This document shows, in pieces, positions 9,086 through 18,180 of a stretch of 64,000 nt of DNA. The stretch lies in NCBI RefSeq assembly GCF_017353515.1, contig NZ_JAFMPY010000006.1, positions 1-64,000 of the forward strand. The letters run 5' to 3'. The DNA comes from Jiella sonneratiae. Lineage in GTDB: Bacteria > Pseudomonadota > Alphaproteobacteria > Rhizobiales > Rhizobiaceae. A program made the position numbers and the translations under genes. Positions within the stretch are counted from its first letter, which is position 1. The number at the start of each line of letters is the position of its first letter. The notes beneath the pieces were generated by a model that saw only the letters and a program-made list of their open reading frames with translations, had not been told where the DNA came from and did not search any database.

Positions 9086-10317
9086 ACAGGGTCGCCGCCC
9101 CGCCGGCAACGGCGCCGATCGCCGCGGCGCGGCGCAACGCCGTCGTTCTGGCCGCCGCCCAGGCGATCGTCGGGTCGGCGGCACCGGTGGCGATCTCGAC
9201 CGGCGGCCTCGCGGGAGCCTGGCTGCTGCTCGAGGACAAGTCGCTCGCCACCCTGCCGGTCACCGGCTTCAACCTCGGCGTCGCCCTCGGTGCGCTTCCC
9301 GCCGCCGCGCTGATGCGGGCGATCGGCCGGCGCCTCGGCTTCACCTCCGGCGCGCTGGTCGTCTCGCTGGGCGGCCTCTGCGCTGCGCTTTCCCTGCTCG
9401 CCCAGTCCTTCTGGCCCTTCGTCGCCTCGCTGATTCTCGTCGGCTGCGGCAACGCCTTCACCCAGCAATACCGCTTCGCCGCCACCGACGGCGCGCCGAG
9501 CGACTACCAGTCGCGGGCGATCGGCCTGGTGCTGGCCGGCGGCATGTTCGCCGCCGTCATCGGTCCGCAGATGGTGAACTTCACCACCGAACTGTTCCGG
9601 CCGGCGGAATTCGCCGGGGCCTATTTCGGCCTGTCGATCCTCGGCCTTCTCGGCGTCGCCGTCCTGTCGGCGCTGCGCATCAACGCGCCGGCCGCCGCGC
9701 CGGCGGCGGGAGAAGCCGAACGGCCGGCCCGGCCGCTCGCCGAGATCGTCTCGCAGCCGCGCTTCCTCACCGCGCTGCTCTGCGGCGTCGGCAGCTTCGC
9801 GATGATGAGCTTCGTGATGACCGGCGCGCCGCTCGCCATCGTCGCCTGCGGCCACCCGCAACAGGTCGGCTTCTTCGGCATCCAGTGGCACGTCATGGCG
9901 ATGTTCGCGCCGAGCTTCTTCACCGGCAGGCTGATCGCCCGCTACGGCAAGGAGCGGATCATCGCCGCCGGCCTTCTCTCGCTGCTCGCGAGCTTCGCCA
10001 CCTTCCTGTCCGGCACGGCGGTCTGGCAGTTCTGGCTCGGCCTCGTGCTGCTCGGCCTCGGCTGGAACTTCGGCTTCATCGGCGCGACGGCGATGGTCGC
10101 CGAGACGCACCGCCCGTCGGAGAAGAACAAGACGCAAGGCTTCCACGACCTCGTCCTGTTCAGCACCGTGGCGTTCTCGTCCTTCATGTCCGGCCGGGTC
10201 TTCGTTTCGAGCGGCTGGGAGACGATGAATCTCGTCGCCCTGCCGGTCGGCCTCACCTGCCTCGCCGCGATCGCCGTCGAGGCCCGGCGGGCCGGCCACC
10301 GGCTCGTCGCGGGCTGA
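9082..10317 (+). CDS. Major facilitator superfamily transporter
   Basis: A 411-residue protein with about twelve hydrophobic segments, arranged as two six-helix halves separated by a charged loop near residues 205-220. The loop between helices 2 and 3 reads RAIGRRLGF, a weak form of the MFS motif A, and its counterpart in the second half is [12 protein letters not shown]. The substrate cannot be read from the sequence. It overlaps nusB by 4 bp so is probably expressed with ribH-nusB, and this neighbour is conserved in related rhizobia by my recollection. Riboflavin transport is possible from context but there is no direct support. Confidence 0.8.
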   Translation: MNRVAAPPATAPIAAARRNAVVLAAAQAIVGSAAPVAISTGGLAGAWLLLEDKSLATLPVTGFNLGVALGALPAAALMRAIGRRLGFTSGALVVSLGGLCAALSLLAQSFWPFVASLILVGCGNAFTQQYRFAATDGAPSDYQSRAIGLVLAGGMFAAVIGPQMVNFTTELFRPAEFAGAYFGLSILGLLGVAVLSALRINAPAAAPAAGEAERPARPLAEIVSQPRFLTALLCGVGSFAMMSFVMTGAPLAIVACGHPQQVGFFGIQWHVMAMFAPSFFTGRLIARYGKERIIAAGLLSLLASFATFLSGTAVWQFWLGLVLLGLGWNFGFIGATAMVAETHRPSEKNKTQGFHDLVLFSTVAFSSFMSGRVFVSSGWETMNLVALPVGLTCLAAIAVEARRAGHRLVAG

Positions 10318-10491
10318 GTTCCGGTACGCCTCTTTCCCCACGCTCGCGCCGCGCTTGACGCGGCCACAGCCTCATATAACCTCCGCTTGCCTTCGGCCGT
10401 GGGGGGAGCAAACCGGCCTGGGCTCACGAAGCCACGGAAGCCATAAAAGGGATCGTCGCAGGCCAGGTCTGCGACCAAGTGAGGAAACGGC

Positions 10492-12645
10492 ATGCTGACA
10501 ATTCTACTGGTCGTGGCCCTGTGCGGGCTGCTTGCGGTGGTCTACGCCATCTGGGCGACCCGCTCGATCCTCGCGGCCGATCAGGGCTCGGCGCGGATGC
10601 AGGAGATCGCGGAAGCCATCCGGGAGGGCGCGCAGGCCTATCTGGCGCGGCAATATACGACCATCGCCATGGTCGGCGTCGTAGTGTTCGGGCTGAGCTG
10701 GCTGCTGCTCTCGCTCTATGCGGCGGTCGGCTTCGCCATCGGCGCGATCCTCTCCGGCCTCGCCGGCTTCATCGGCATGAACGTCTCGGTGCGGGCGAAC
10801 GTGCGCACCGCCCAGGCGGCCGCCCGCTCGCTCGGCCTCGGCCTGTCCGTCGCCTTCAAGTCGGGCGCGATCACCGGCCTCCTCGTCGCCGGCCTGGCGC
10901 TGCTCGGCGTCACCCTCTACTTCGCGGCGCTGACCGGCTGGCTCGGCTTCGCGCCGGCCGACCGCACGGTGATCGATGCGCTGGTCTCGCTCGGTTTCGG
11001 CGCCTCGCTGATCTCGATCTTCGCCCGCCTCGGCGGCGGCATCTTCACCAAGGGCGCCGACGTCGGCGGCGATCTCGTCGGCAAGGTCGAGGCCGGCATT
11101 CCCGAGGACGATCCCCGCAACCCGGCGACCATCGCCGACAATGTCGGCGACAATGTCGGCGACTGCGCCGGCATGGCGGCCGATCTCTTCGAGACCTATG
11201 CGGTGACCGTCGTCGCGACCATGGTTCTCGGCGCGATCTTCTTTGCCGGCTCGTCGGTCATCGAGAGCGTCATGGTCTACCCGCTGGCGATCTGCGGCGC
11301 CTGCATCATCACATCGATCATCGGCACCTTCTTCGTCCGGCTCGGCGCCAACGGCTCGATCATGGGCGCGCTCTACAAGGGCCTGTGGGTGACGACGCTT
11401 CTGTCGATCGTCGGGCTCGCCGCGGCGAATTACTTCACCATCGGCTTCGGCGACATCGGCCAGTCCTCGGACGGCGTCACCATCAACGGCCTCAACCTGT
11501 TCATCTGCGGCATCGTCGGCCTCGCGGTGACCGGCCTCATCGTCTGGATCACCGAATACTACACCGGCATCGGCTTCCGCCCGGTGCGCTCGATCAGCCA
11601 GGCCTCCGTCACCGGCCACGGCACCAACGTCATCCAGGGCCTCGCCGTCTCGCTGGAAGCCACCGCGCTGCCGACCATCGTCATCGTCGCCGGCATCATC
11701 TCGACCTATCAGCTCGCCGGGCTCTACGGCACCGGCATCGCCGTCACCGCAATGCTCGGCGTCGCCGGCATGATCGTCGCGCTGGACGCCTTCGGCCCGG
11801 TCACCGACAATGCCGGCGGCATCGCCGAGATGGCGGGCCTGCCGGCCGACGTGCGGCGTTCGACCGACGCGCTCGACGCCGTCGGCAACACCACCAAGGC
11901 GGTGACCAAGGGCTACGCGATCGGCTCGGCCGGCCTCGGCGCCCTGGTGCTGTTCGCGGCCTACAACTACGACCTGCGCTACTTCGTCGAGCAGAGCGCC
12001 AAGGGCAACGGCGAGTTCGCCTATTTCAAGGGCGTCTCGCCGGACTTCGCGCTGACCAACCCCTTCGTCGTGGTCGGCCTCCTGCTCGGCGGCCTCATCC
12101 CGTTCCTGTTCGGCGGCATGGCGATGACGGCGGTCGGCAGGGCTGGCGGCGCCGTCGTCGAGGAGGTGCGCCGGCAGTTCCGCGAAAAGCCCGGCATCAT
12201 GGAGGGCACCGAGCGGCCGGACTATGCGCGGGCCGTCGACCTTCTGACCCGGGCGGCGATCAAGGAGATGGTGATCCCGTCGCTCCTGCCGGTGCTGGCG
12301 CCGGTCGTCGTCTACTTCGTCGTCTATCTGATCGCCGGCAAGAGCGAGGCCTTCTCGGCGGTCGGCGCGATGCTGCTCGGCGTCATCGTCACCGGCATCT
12401 TCGTGGCGATCTCGATGACCTCGGGCGGCGGCGCCTGGGACAACGCCAAGAAGAGCTTCGAGGACGGCTTCGTCGACGTTCACGGCACCCGGCACATGAA
12501 GGGATCTGAGGCGCACAAGGCCTCGGTGACCGGCGACACGGTGGGCGATCCCTACAAGGACACCGCCGGCCCGGCGGTGAACCCGGCGATCAAGATCACC
12601 AACATCGTCGCGCTGCTGCTGCTCGCGATCCTCGCGCATCAGTGA
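10492..12645 (+). CDS. hppA: Membrane-bound proton-pumping pyrophosphatase (K+-insensitive type)
   Basis: Couples hydrolysis of pyrophosphate to H+ translocation across the inner membrane. It is 717 aa with about 16 membrane segments; the substrate-binding motifs are intact ([38 protein letters not shown], and the C-terminal GGAWDNAKK and [15 protein letters not shown]). The diagnostic position reads [10 protein letters not shown], with Lys at residue 469. In this family Lys here marks the K+-independent subclass, whereas Ala marks K+-dependent enzymes. The 174-bp leader contains TTGACG and TATAAC-like boxes at 10353-10378, but their spacing (14 bp) is short, so I do not call a promoter. A small hairpin (10455-10475) sits just before the ribosome-binding site GTGAGGAAAC. 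Confidence 0.95.
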   Translation: MLTILLVVALCGLLAVVYAIWATRSILAADQGSARMQEIAEAIREGAQAYLARQYTTIAMVGVVVFGLSWLLLSLYAAVGFAIGAILSGLAGFIGMNVSVRANVRTAQAAARSLGLGLSVAFKSGAITGLLVAGLALLGVTLYFAALTGWLGFAPADRTVIDALVSLGFGASLISIFARLGGGIFTKGADVGGDLVGKVEAGIPEDDPRNPATIADNVGDNVGDCAGMAADLFETYAVTVVATMVLGAIFFAGSSVIESVMVYPLAICGACIITSIIGTFFVRLGANGSIMGALYKGLWVTTLLSIVGLAAANYFTIGFGDIGQSSDGVTINGLNLFICGIVGLAVTGLIVWITEYYTGIGFRPVRSISQASVTGHGTNVIQGLAVSLEATALPTIVIVAGIISTYQLAGLYGTGIAVTAMLGVAGMIVALDAFGPVTDNAGGIAEMAGLPADVRRSTDALDAVGNTTKAVTKGYAIGSAGLGALVLFAAYNYDLRYFVEQSAKGNGEFAYFKGVSPDFALTNPFVVVGLLLGGLIPFLFGGMAMTAVGRAGGAVVEEVRRQFREKPGIMEGTERPDYARAVDLLTRAAIKEMVIPSLLPVLAPVVVYFVVYLIAGKSEAFSAVGAMLLGVIVTGIFVAISMTSGGGAWDNAKKSFEDGFVDVHGTRHMKGSEAHKASVTGDTVGDPYKDTAGPAVNPAIKITNIVALLLLAILAHQ

Positions 12646-12716
12646 ACGAAGACGGGCAGAGGGCTGGTTTGCCGAGCTGCCGCTCGACTTCGTGCCGAGA
12701 CGCGGCGACTGGCCTG

Positions 12717-12839
12717 ATCTCCCCCCTCGTGGGGGAGATGCCGGTAGGCAGAGGGGGGGCAGACCTCGCGCCAAACCTCGAAGTGTGGCGCAGTACCCCC
12801 TCTGGGTTGCCACCCATCTCCCCCGCAATGGGGGAGATG
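12717..12839. repeat. Nested palindromic intergenic repeat (rhizobial mosaic type)
   Basis: Three inverted repeats are nested. ATCTCCCCC/GGGGGAGAT forms a hairpin at 12717-12739; CATCTCCCCC/GGGGGAGATG forms another at 12815-12839; and CAGAGGGGG (12749-12757) pairs with CCCCCTCTG (12796-12804). Thus the whole arm GGGGGAGATG-n8-CAGAGGGGG is repeated in inverted orientation across the centre and could make one long cruciform. Composition and mosaic structure are like the RIME-type elements known from rhizobial intergenic regions. It separates hppA from the convergent murU; the remaining sequence of 12646-13001 shows no gene. Confidence 0.75.
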
Positions 12840-13001
12840 GGAGCGTCGTGGATGGCGCCTTCCTTCAATCGATTTCCCTGAGTCGGCGCGGTGACGCCAC
12901 CCTCGCGCCACGTGGATCCGTCGTGGCGCTGAAGCCTTTTCGAAGGCGCGTGCCGGTCCGGATGCGTGGTCTCGGCCCGCCTGACTCGAGAGAGTTTGCC
13001 C

Positions 13002-13748
13002 TCACGCCGCGGCGCTGGCGAGAAATGCCTCCTCGGCGAGCTTGATCGCCGAGGGCGTGCCGACGGTGATCCAGACGCCGTCGAGGCGCACGCCGTAGAG
13101 CCGCTCGGCCTCGATCGTCCGGTCGAAGATCCGGTTGAGCGAGAATTTTTCCGGCTTCATCCCGGCAAAGAGCTCGGGCTTGAGGATCGCGCCGCCGGCA
13201 TAGATGAAGGGCGAGATCACCCGCTCGGGAACCCGGGCCAGCCGGCCGGAGGGATCCATCACGAAATCGCCGTCGCCGTCGTAGCCCGTGGCCTGCCGCA
13301 TCTCGGCGATCAGCAGCGAGACGTCCATCTTCGCCGGGTCCCAGAGCTCGGCGAGGAGGTCGAGATTGTCGCGGTAGCCGTCGATCCAGAAGGTGTCGGC
13401 ATTCAGCACGTAGAAGGGGTCTTCCCCGAGCTCCGGCAGCGCCCTGACGATGCCGCCGCCGGAATCGAGCAGCGCGTCGGTCTCGTCGGAGACGACGATC
13501 TCGACGTCCTTGCGCTTCCTGAGATGGGCGCGCATCAGGTCGGGAAGGTAGTGGACGTTGACGACGATCCTCGTCACGCCATTGCGGACCAAGGCGTCGA
13601 GCCCGTAGTCGATGAGTGCCCGGCCGCGGATCTCGATCAGCGGTTTCGGCATGGTCGAGGTGATCGGACGCATGCGCTTGCCGAGGCCGGCGGCGAGGAT
13701 CATCGCGGTCTTCGGCTTGAAGCGGGGCTGGATACTGTGGAGCGTCAT
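13002..13748 (-). CDS. murU: N-acetylmuramate alpha-1-phosphate uridylyltransferase (MurU-like)
   Basis: Sugar-1-phosphate nucleotidyltransferase predicted to convert MurNAc-1-phosphate and UTP to UDP-MurNAc, the second step of the anomeric recycling route that bypasses de novo, fosfomycin-sensitive synthesis. The N-terminal signature AMILAAGLGKRMRPIT and the following KPLIEIRGRALIDY are classic GT-A nucleotidyltransferase motifs; VLNADTFWID is the metal-binding region. At 248 aa it fits MurU. I chose the ATG at 13748, which overlaps the preceding tsaE-amgK stop by 4 bp; an upstream ATG at 13808 lies within that gene. The AmgK neighbour strongly supports MurU over a generic mannose or glucose nucleotidyltransferase. 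Confidence 0.85.
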   Translation of the reverse strand: MTLHSIQPRFKPKTAMILAAGLGKRMRPITSTMPKPLIEIRGRALIDYGLDALVRNGVTRIVVNVHYLPDLMRAHLRKRKDVEIVVSDETDALLDSGGGIVRALPELGEDPFYVLNADTFWIDGYRDNLDLLAELWDPAKMDVSLLIAEMRQATGYDGDGDFVMDPSGRLARVPERVISPFIYAGGAILKPELFAGMKPEKFSLNRIFDRTIEAERLYGVRLDGVWITVGTPSAIKLAEEAFLASAAA

Positions 13749-15346
13749 GGTCTTGTCGATCGTTCGGGTGATGCGGCGCCGGCGGCCCCGGCTGCGGTGA
13801 TGCCCCATTCGCCATAGAGATGGCGAAGGGCCGACAGCGAGGGGTGACCGAGCGTTCGGGCGAGATAGCCCTTAATCCGCGGTATGTGACGCAGATATTG
13901 CGGCTTGCCGTCTCTTTTGAGTAGGCGGACGAAAATGCCGAGAATTTTCGAGGCGCGCTGCGCCGCCATGATTGCATAGTCGCGCTCGAATGCGAAGGCG
14001 TCGAAGCTTGCGTCGGCGGCCCGCCGCTCTGCCACATAGGCGGCCGTCAGCGCCGCCTCGAGCTCGGCCGAGACGTCGACGCGGGCATCCTGGGCGAGCG
14101 AGGCGACGTCGTAGGCCGACGGGCCGATCACCGCATCCTGGAAGTCGATCAGCCCGATCTTCAGAACGACGGCGGCCTCAGGCCGGTAGATGATGTTCGG
14201 CGAGTGGAAGTCGCGGAGAACGAGGGAGGTTTCGGCGGTTGCGAGTTCGTCGAAGATCGCCTGCCAGATCTCGGAAAACAGCCCGCGCTCGTCGGCGCTC
14301 GCCGCGCGGCCGATCGCATCCGGCAGATACCAGTCGATCAGGAGTTCGACCTCGGCCGTCATCGCCCGCCGGTCGTAGGGCGGGACGCGGTGGACCGGCC
14401 CGCCCGGAACCGGAAGCTCGCCCGGCCAGGCGACGCCGTGCAGCGCGGCGAGGCAGGCGACCGCCTCGTGATAGCGCTCGGGGATCGGCCGCCGCGCCGC
14501 GTCGATGACGCCGTCCGTCCCGAGATGTTCGATCAGAAGAAGGCCCGCGTCGAGGTCGGCGCGGTGGATCGCCGGTGCGGCGAAGCCGGGCCTCCGCAGC
14601 GCCGTGGCGACGGCGACGAAGGGCGCGACGTCCTCGGCGAGATGGGCGATGCGGCTGTAGGGGAGCCCGTCGCGGATCGGTGGGCCGTCCGGCTGGCGTG
14701 GCGCGTCCATCAGCACGAGGGTCTCCTCGCCGGTGCCGACGGTCTCGTAGCGCCGCGTCGAGGCATCGCCGAAGAAGCGCCGGCGCGGCGCCTCGGAAAG
14801 CCCCGCCGCGGCGAGGAAATCCCGGATGGCGAGGGTGCGGGCGAGCCGCCCGCCGGCGGTGCCGCGGGTGGTCACTGTCGCTTCGCGGCCGCCCGCCGGC
14901 GAAAGCGCGAGGGCGATCGAAACGGTTGCCGCGGCGAGCACTTCCGCCGCCCGCTCCGGCCATTCGACGAGAACGACGCCGGTTTCCACGGCGTCGCGGA
15001 AATCGAGTTCGTCGAGTTCCTCGCCCGAGGCGAGCCGGTAGAGATCGAAATGCGCGACGGGCGGCTCGGTCGGATAGGGCTGGACCAGCGTGTAGGTCGG
15101 CGAGGGGACTTCGAGCCCGGCATCGCCGGCGAGCGCCCGGATCAGGGCGCGGGCGAGGGTCGACTTGCCGGCACCGAGATCGCCGGAGAGGGCGATGACG
15201 TCGCCGGGCCGGACGATCATCGCGAGGTCGGCGCCGAGCCGTTCGGTGGCGGCGGCATCGGGCAGCGCGAGCCGCACGGCCGGAGCGGCCTCGGCCGCGA
15301 AAGCTTCCCTGCCGTTCGATCCCGCCGGGTCAGTCGCCCGTGTCAT
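13745..15346 (-). CDS. TsaE-AmgK fusion: tRNA t6A ATPase plus aminoglycan anomeric kinase
   Basis: The protein of 533 aa joins two enzymes. Residues about 20-165 are TsaE, the P-loop ATPase that supports threonylcarbamoylation of tRNA A37, with Walker A GDLGAGKSTLARAL, PSPTYTLV and the HFDLYRL segment. Residues about 190-515 are an aminoglycoside-phosphotransferase-like kinase with LVLRDFHSPNIIY (catalytic Asp/Asn loop) and IGLIDFQDAVIGP (DFG-equivalent), matching AmgK, which phosphorylates MurNAc/GlcNAc at C1. The fusion is familiar from other Rhizobiales. It starts at the ATG at 15346, overlapping the divL stop by 4 bp, and overlaps murU by 4 bp, so divL, tsaE-amgK and murU form one coupled operon on the minus strand. 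Confidence 0.88.
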   Translation of the reverse strand: MTRATDPAGSNGREAFAAEAAPAVRLALPDAAATERLGADLAMIVRPGDVIALSGDLGAGKSTLARALIRALAGDAGLEVPSPTYTLVQPYPTEPPVAHFDLYRLASGEELDELDFRDAVETGVVLVEWPERAAEVLAAATVSIALALSPAGGREATVTTRGTAGGRLARTLAIRDFLAAAGLSEAPRRRFFGDASTRRYETVGTGEETLVLMDAPRQPDGPPIRDGLPYSRIAHLAEDVAPFVAVATALRRPGFAAPAIHRADLDAGLLLIEHLGTDGVIDAARRPIPERYHEAVACLAALHGVAWPGELPVPGGPVHRVPPYDRRAMTAEVELLIDWYLPDAIGRAASADERGLFSEIWQAIFDELATAETSLVLRDFHSPNIIYRPEAAVVLKIGLIDFQDAVIGPSAYDVASLAQDARVDVSAELEAALTAAYVAERRAADASFDAFAFERDYAIMAAQRASKILGIFVRLLKRDGKPQYLRHIPRIKGYLARTLGHPSLSALRHLYGEWGITAAGAAGAASPERSTRP

Positions 15347-17964
15347 TCGGCCGCGTCCCAGAAATGTTCGTCGCGATCGGTGTCTTCGCCGGGTGGCAGC
15401 GTACCGAGCGGGAAGTGGCAGGTGAAGGCCGTTCCCTTGCCGGCGGCCGAGCGCACCTCGACATGGCCGTGATGCAGCTCGACGAAGCTCTTGACGATCG
15501 ACAGGCCGAGCCCGGCGCCGGACTGGCGACCGCCGATCGGATTGGCTTCGAACCGGTCGAACACCTTTTCGATGTTGGGCGTCGCGATGCCCGGGCCGCG
15601 GTCGGAGATCTCGAAGGAGAGCATCCCCTGGTGCCGCCAGGCGCGCACGCCGACGGTCGAGCCCGCCGGTGCGAAGTTCGCGGCGTTGGAGAGGAGGTTG
15701 AACAGGATCTGGGTCAACCGGTGGCCGTCGGCGAGGAAACTGCTTCCGGCCTCCGACAGGTCGACGTCGAGGCGGATGTCGGCCGCCTCGAAGCGGTCCC
15801 TGACGCCGTCGACCGCCTGTTCCACGGTGCGCGCGATGTCGACCTTGGAGAGCTCGAGCTCCATGATCCCGGCGTCGACCGTCGCGAGGTCGAGGATGTC
15901 GTTGACAATTGTCAAAAGTGTCGAGGTCGAGGAGGAGATGTAGTCGAGATACTCGCTCTGGCGCTCGTTGAGGGGGCCGGTCTCGGGCGAGCGGAGCAGG
16001 GCCGAGAAGCCGATGATGTTGGTGAGCGGCGAGCGCAGCTCGTAGTTCACGTGTTGGACGAAGTCGGTCTTGATCTGGTTGGCCTGTTCGAGGGCGTCGT
16101 TGCGCTCGCGCAGCACCAGCTCGGCGGCCCGCGCCTCGGAGATGTTCGAGAAGGTCAGCATCGTCAGCCCGTTGGGCAGCGGCACGATGGTGTAGTTGTA
16201 GATGCGTCCGTCGGAGAGGCTGATCTCGCCGATGAGCGTGTCGCGGCCGTGATCGTCGAAGGCGGTGACCTGTTCGAGGAACAGCTGCCAGCCTTCCGAA
16301 AGGCCCGGCTGCGGCGCGCCACCCGGCCCGAGCGTCGTCACCACCTTGATCGTCGCGACGTCGGCGAGGCCCTGGATCCGCGTGCCGTTCGTCAGCTGCG
16401 CGGCGTCGATGCCCCACATGTCGGCGAAGGCCGGGTTGGAAAGCCGCATCCGCCCGTCGCTGCCGAACACCGCGACCGCCTCCGACAGATAGTCGATGGT
16501 CTCGCGCTGCAGCTGCGAGGTCGACTTGACCTGGCTTTCGAGTTCGAGCTTCTCGGTGATGTCCTCGAACACCCAGGTGGCGCCGCCGCGCGGCTGGGGC
16601 GTCGCGATGACCCGCAGGGTGCGGCCGTCGGTCAGGTGCCACATCGCGTCGACCGGCTCGGTCGCCCGATAGGCGGCGAGGTCGTGCTCCTGCAGTTCCG
16701 AGCGCATCAGCTTCTCGATCGGCAGGACGCCGCGGGTGCGCAGGTGATCGAGCAGCGCGACGTGGTCGGGCTCGGTCTCGAGATAGGCGTTGGTCAGGTC
16801 GAAGAGACGCTGGAAAGCGGAGTTGTAGTAGGCGAGGCGCGTCTTCTCGTCGAACCGCGCCACGGCGGTCGCCAGCTGGTCGAGGGTCTCGGACTGGCTC
16901 TCGATGGTCTGGCGCAGCTCGATGCGCACCTGCTCGGTCTCCGAGACGTCGATGGCGAGGCCGGCCGAGCCGGCCGGCCCGGTGGTCTCGACGACGTTGA
17001 ACTTGCGGCGGTCGGCCGCGACGACGGTCGAGAGCTTGTCGGCGAAGGGCCGCGCCTCGGCGAGATGCCGGGCGACGCGCAGCCGGTCCTGGGCGCTGAG
17101 GAATTCCAGCTGCCCGTCGAGGGCGGCGGTGGCGGAGGGCGCGTCGACGGCGGTGGCATAGGCCTGGTTGACCCAGATCAGCCGGCCGTTGCCGTCGCGC
17201 AGCCAGATCGCCGCCGGCGCGACGTCGAAGAGCTGCTTGAAGGTCGCGACGCCTGCCTCGGCGCGGGAAAGGGCGGTGGTCAGCTCCTCGAGCCTGCGGC
17301 GAATTCCCTCGAGGGCGCTGAACCGGACGACGGCGAGGCCGCCGGAGGTCCGGCCGGCCGCCTCGATCACGCAGTTTTCGTCGAGGTCGATGGCGATGCG
17401 GAACGGCGTGGCGTTTTCCAGCAGCGCTGCGAGCGCGGCTTCGAGGCCGTGCGCGGCTTCGGCCGGCATCCAGTCGGCGAAGACAAGGAAACGCTCGGGA
17501 TCGACCGGCACGCGGGCATGGCCGGCGATCTGGCCGATCACTTCCGGGGCGTTGTGGCCGGCGAAGACCAGGACCCGCTCGTCGCCGGAGATCATCAGCG
17601 CCGTGCGGGCATCCGCCGTCGCCCGGGCTTCGTGGAGCTCGCCGCGGATCACGTCGTTCTCGACCTGCAGCATGGCGCGCTGCCGGATCAGGAAGGTGGC
17701 GGCGACCATCGCCGCACCGATCAGGAAGGCGAGGACGGAAAGATAGAGGATGTCGCTGTCGCCGAGCGAGGTGCCGAAGGCGGTGGCTCCCGCCTCCGCG
17801 GCGAAGACGCATTTCGGCAGCAGGACCAGCCCGAGGGGCTGGACGACCAGGGCCGCCGTCTTCGAAGTCGTGGCGCCGTGACCCGACGCCGTCCTGCGAT
17901 TCAGTCCGGAATCCATGCGCAACCCGGCGGCGCCCCCGCGCCCGGGTCCGATGTCTTTCGACAT
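15343..17964 (-). CDS. divL: DivL-like PAS-domain pseudo-histidine kinase (Tyr at phosphoacceptor)
   Basis: An 873-aa membrane-anchored sensor protein. One or two N-terminal hydrophobic segments (about residues 38-60 and 68-90) are followed by several PAS domains and a kinase core. The dimerisation/phosphotransfer segment reads DFVQHVNYELRSPLTNIIGF: the usual phosphoaccepting His is replaced by Tyr (residue 641, codon 16042-16044), exactly the feature that defines Caulobacter DivL (Tyr550). The ATPase domain keeps its N box (ILFNLLSNAANFAP), G1 (DRGPGI) and G2 (GAGLGLSIV). DivL works as an allosteric regulator of the CckA kinase, and so of CtrA and the cell cycle, reading DivK phosphorylation. 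The gene starts an operon with tsaE-amgK and murU and lies downstream of ahcY beyond a terminator. Confidence 0.88.
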   Translation of the reverse strand: MSKDIGPGRGGAAGLRMDSGLNRRTASGHGATTSKTAALVVQPLGLVLLPKCVFAAEAGATAFGTSLGDSDILYLSVLAFLIGAAMVAATFLIRQRAMLQVENDVIRGELHEARATADARTALMISGDERVLVFAGHNAPEVIGQIAGHARVPVDPERFLVFADWMPAEAAHGLEAALAALLENATPFRIAIDLDENCVIEAAGRTSGGLAVVRFSALEGIRRRLEELTTALSRAEAGVATFKQLFDVAPAAIWLRDGNGRLIWVNQAYATAVDAPSATAALDGQLEFLSAQDRLRVARHLAEARPFADKLSTVVAADRRKFNVVETTGPAGSAGLAIDVSETEQVRIELRQTIESQSETLDQLATAVARFDEKTRLAYYNSAFQRLFDLTNAYLETEPDHVALLDHLRTRGVLPIEKLMRSELQEHDLAAYRATEPVDAMWHLTDGRTLRVIATPQPRGGATWVFEDITEKLELESQVKSTSQLQRETIDYLSEAVAVFGSDGRMRLSNPAFADMWGIDAAQLTNGTRIQGLADVATIKVVTTLGPGGAPQPGLSEGWQLFLEQVTAFDDHGRDTLIGEISLSDGRIYNYTIVPLPNGLTMLTFSNISEARAAELVLRERNDALEQANQIKTDFVQHVNYELRSPLTNIIGFSALLRSPETGPLNERQSEYLDYISSSTSTLLTIVNDILDLATVDAGIMELELSKVDIARTVEQAVDGVRDRFEAADIRLDVDLSEAGSSFLADGHRLTQILFNLLSNAANFAPAGSTVGVRAWRHQGMLSFEISDRGPGIATPNIEKVFDRFEANPIGGRQSGAGLGLSIVKSFVELHHGHVEVRSAAGKGTAFTCHFPLGTLPPGEDTDRDEHFWDAAE

Positions 17965-18051
17965 GTGAGCCTGTCCTCGTCGTTGCCGCCGCTCTTCGAG
18001 ACGTACTCAACGCATCTCGACAAGGCTTTCAGGTCCGCATCTCAAAGCCTT

Positions 18052-18088
18052 GATTCGGACATATTAGCGGCTGCCGACTCGGGCGCAA
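18052..18088 (-). promoter_or_regulatory. Putative divL promoter with two GANTC (CcrM) sites
   Basis: On the minus strand, TTGCGC (18083-18088) and TAATAT (18061-18066) are separated by 16 bp, a fair sigma-70 promoter. One CcrM target, GACTC (18076-18080), lies between the two boxes and a second, GATTC (18052-18056), lies at the expected start site. GANTC between the -35 and -10 elements is the arrangement described for GcrA/CcrM-controlled cell-cycle promoters. The leader to the divL ATG would be about 90 nt. Confidence 0.45.
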
Positions 18089-18120
18089 TCCGTAATATTT
18101 GACGAAAGTTGAAAACAATT

Positions 18121-18150
18121 GACCCGGCGAGGCTTGCGCCTCGCCGGGTC
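18121..18150 (-). terminator. Terminator of ahcY
   Basis: A perfect 12-bp stem (GACCCGGCGAGG at 18121-18132 with 18139-18150, loop CTTGCG) lies 30 bp after the ahcY stop. Read on the minus strand it is followed by AATTGTTTTC, a usable T-tract. It separates ahcY from the divL operon. Confidence 0.7.
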
Positions 18151-18180
18151 GTGTGAATCGCTCGCTGAGCCGGTCGCAAA

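Noticed and set aside
10504-12828. 774-codon minus-strand frame opposite hppA
   Set aside because: Composition is of antisense repeat (Asp/Arg/Glu/Gly); hppA is unambiguous.
15340-18102. 920-codon plus-strand frame opposite divL
   Set aside because: Divergent composition (Asp/Glu/Arg/Gly) and no motifs; divL on the other strand has a complete domain set.
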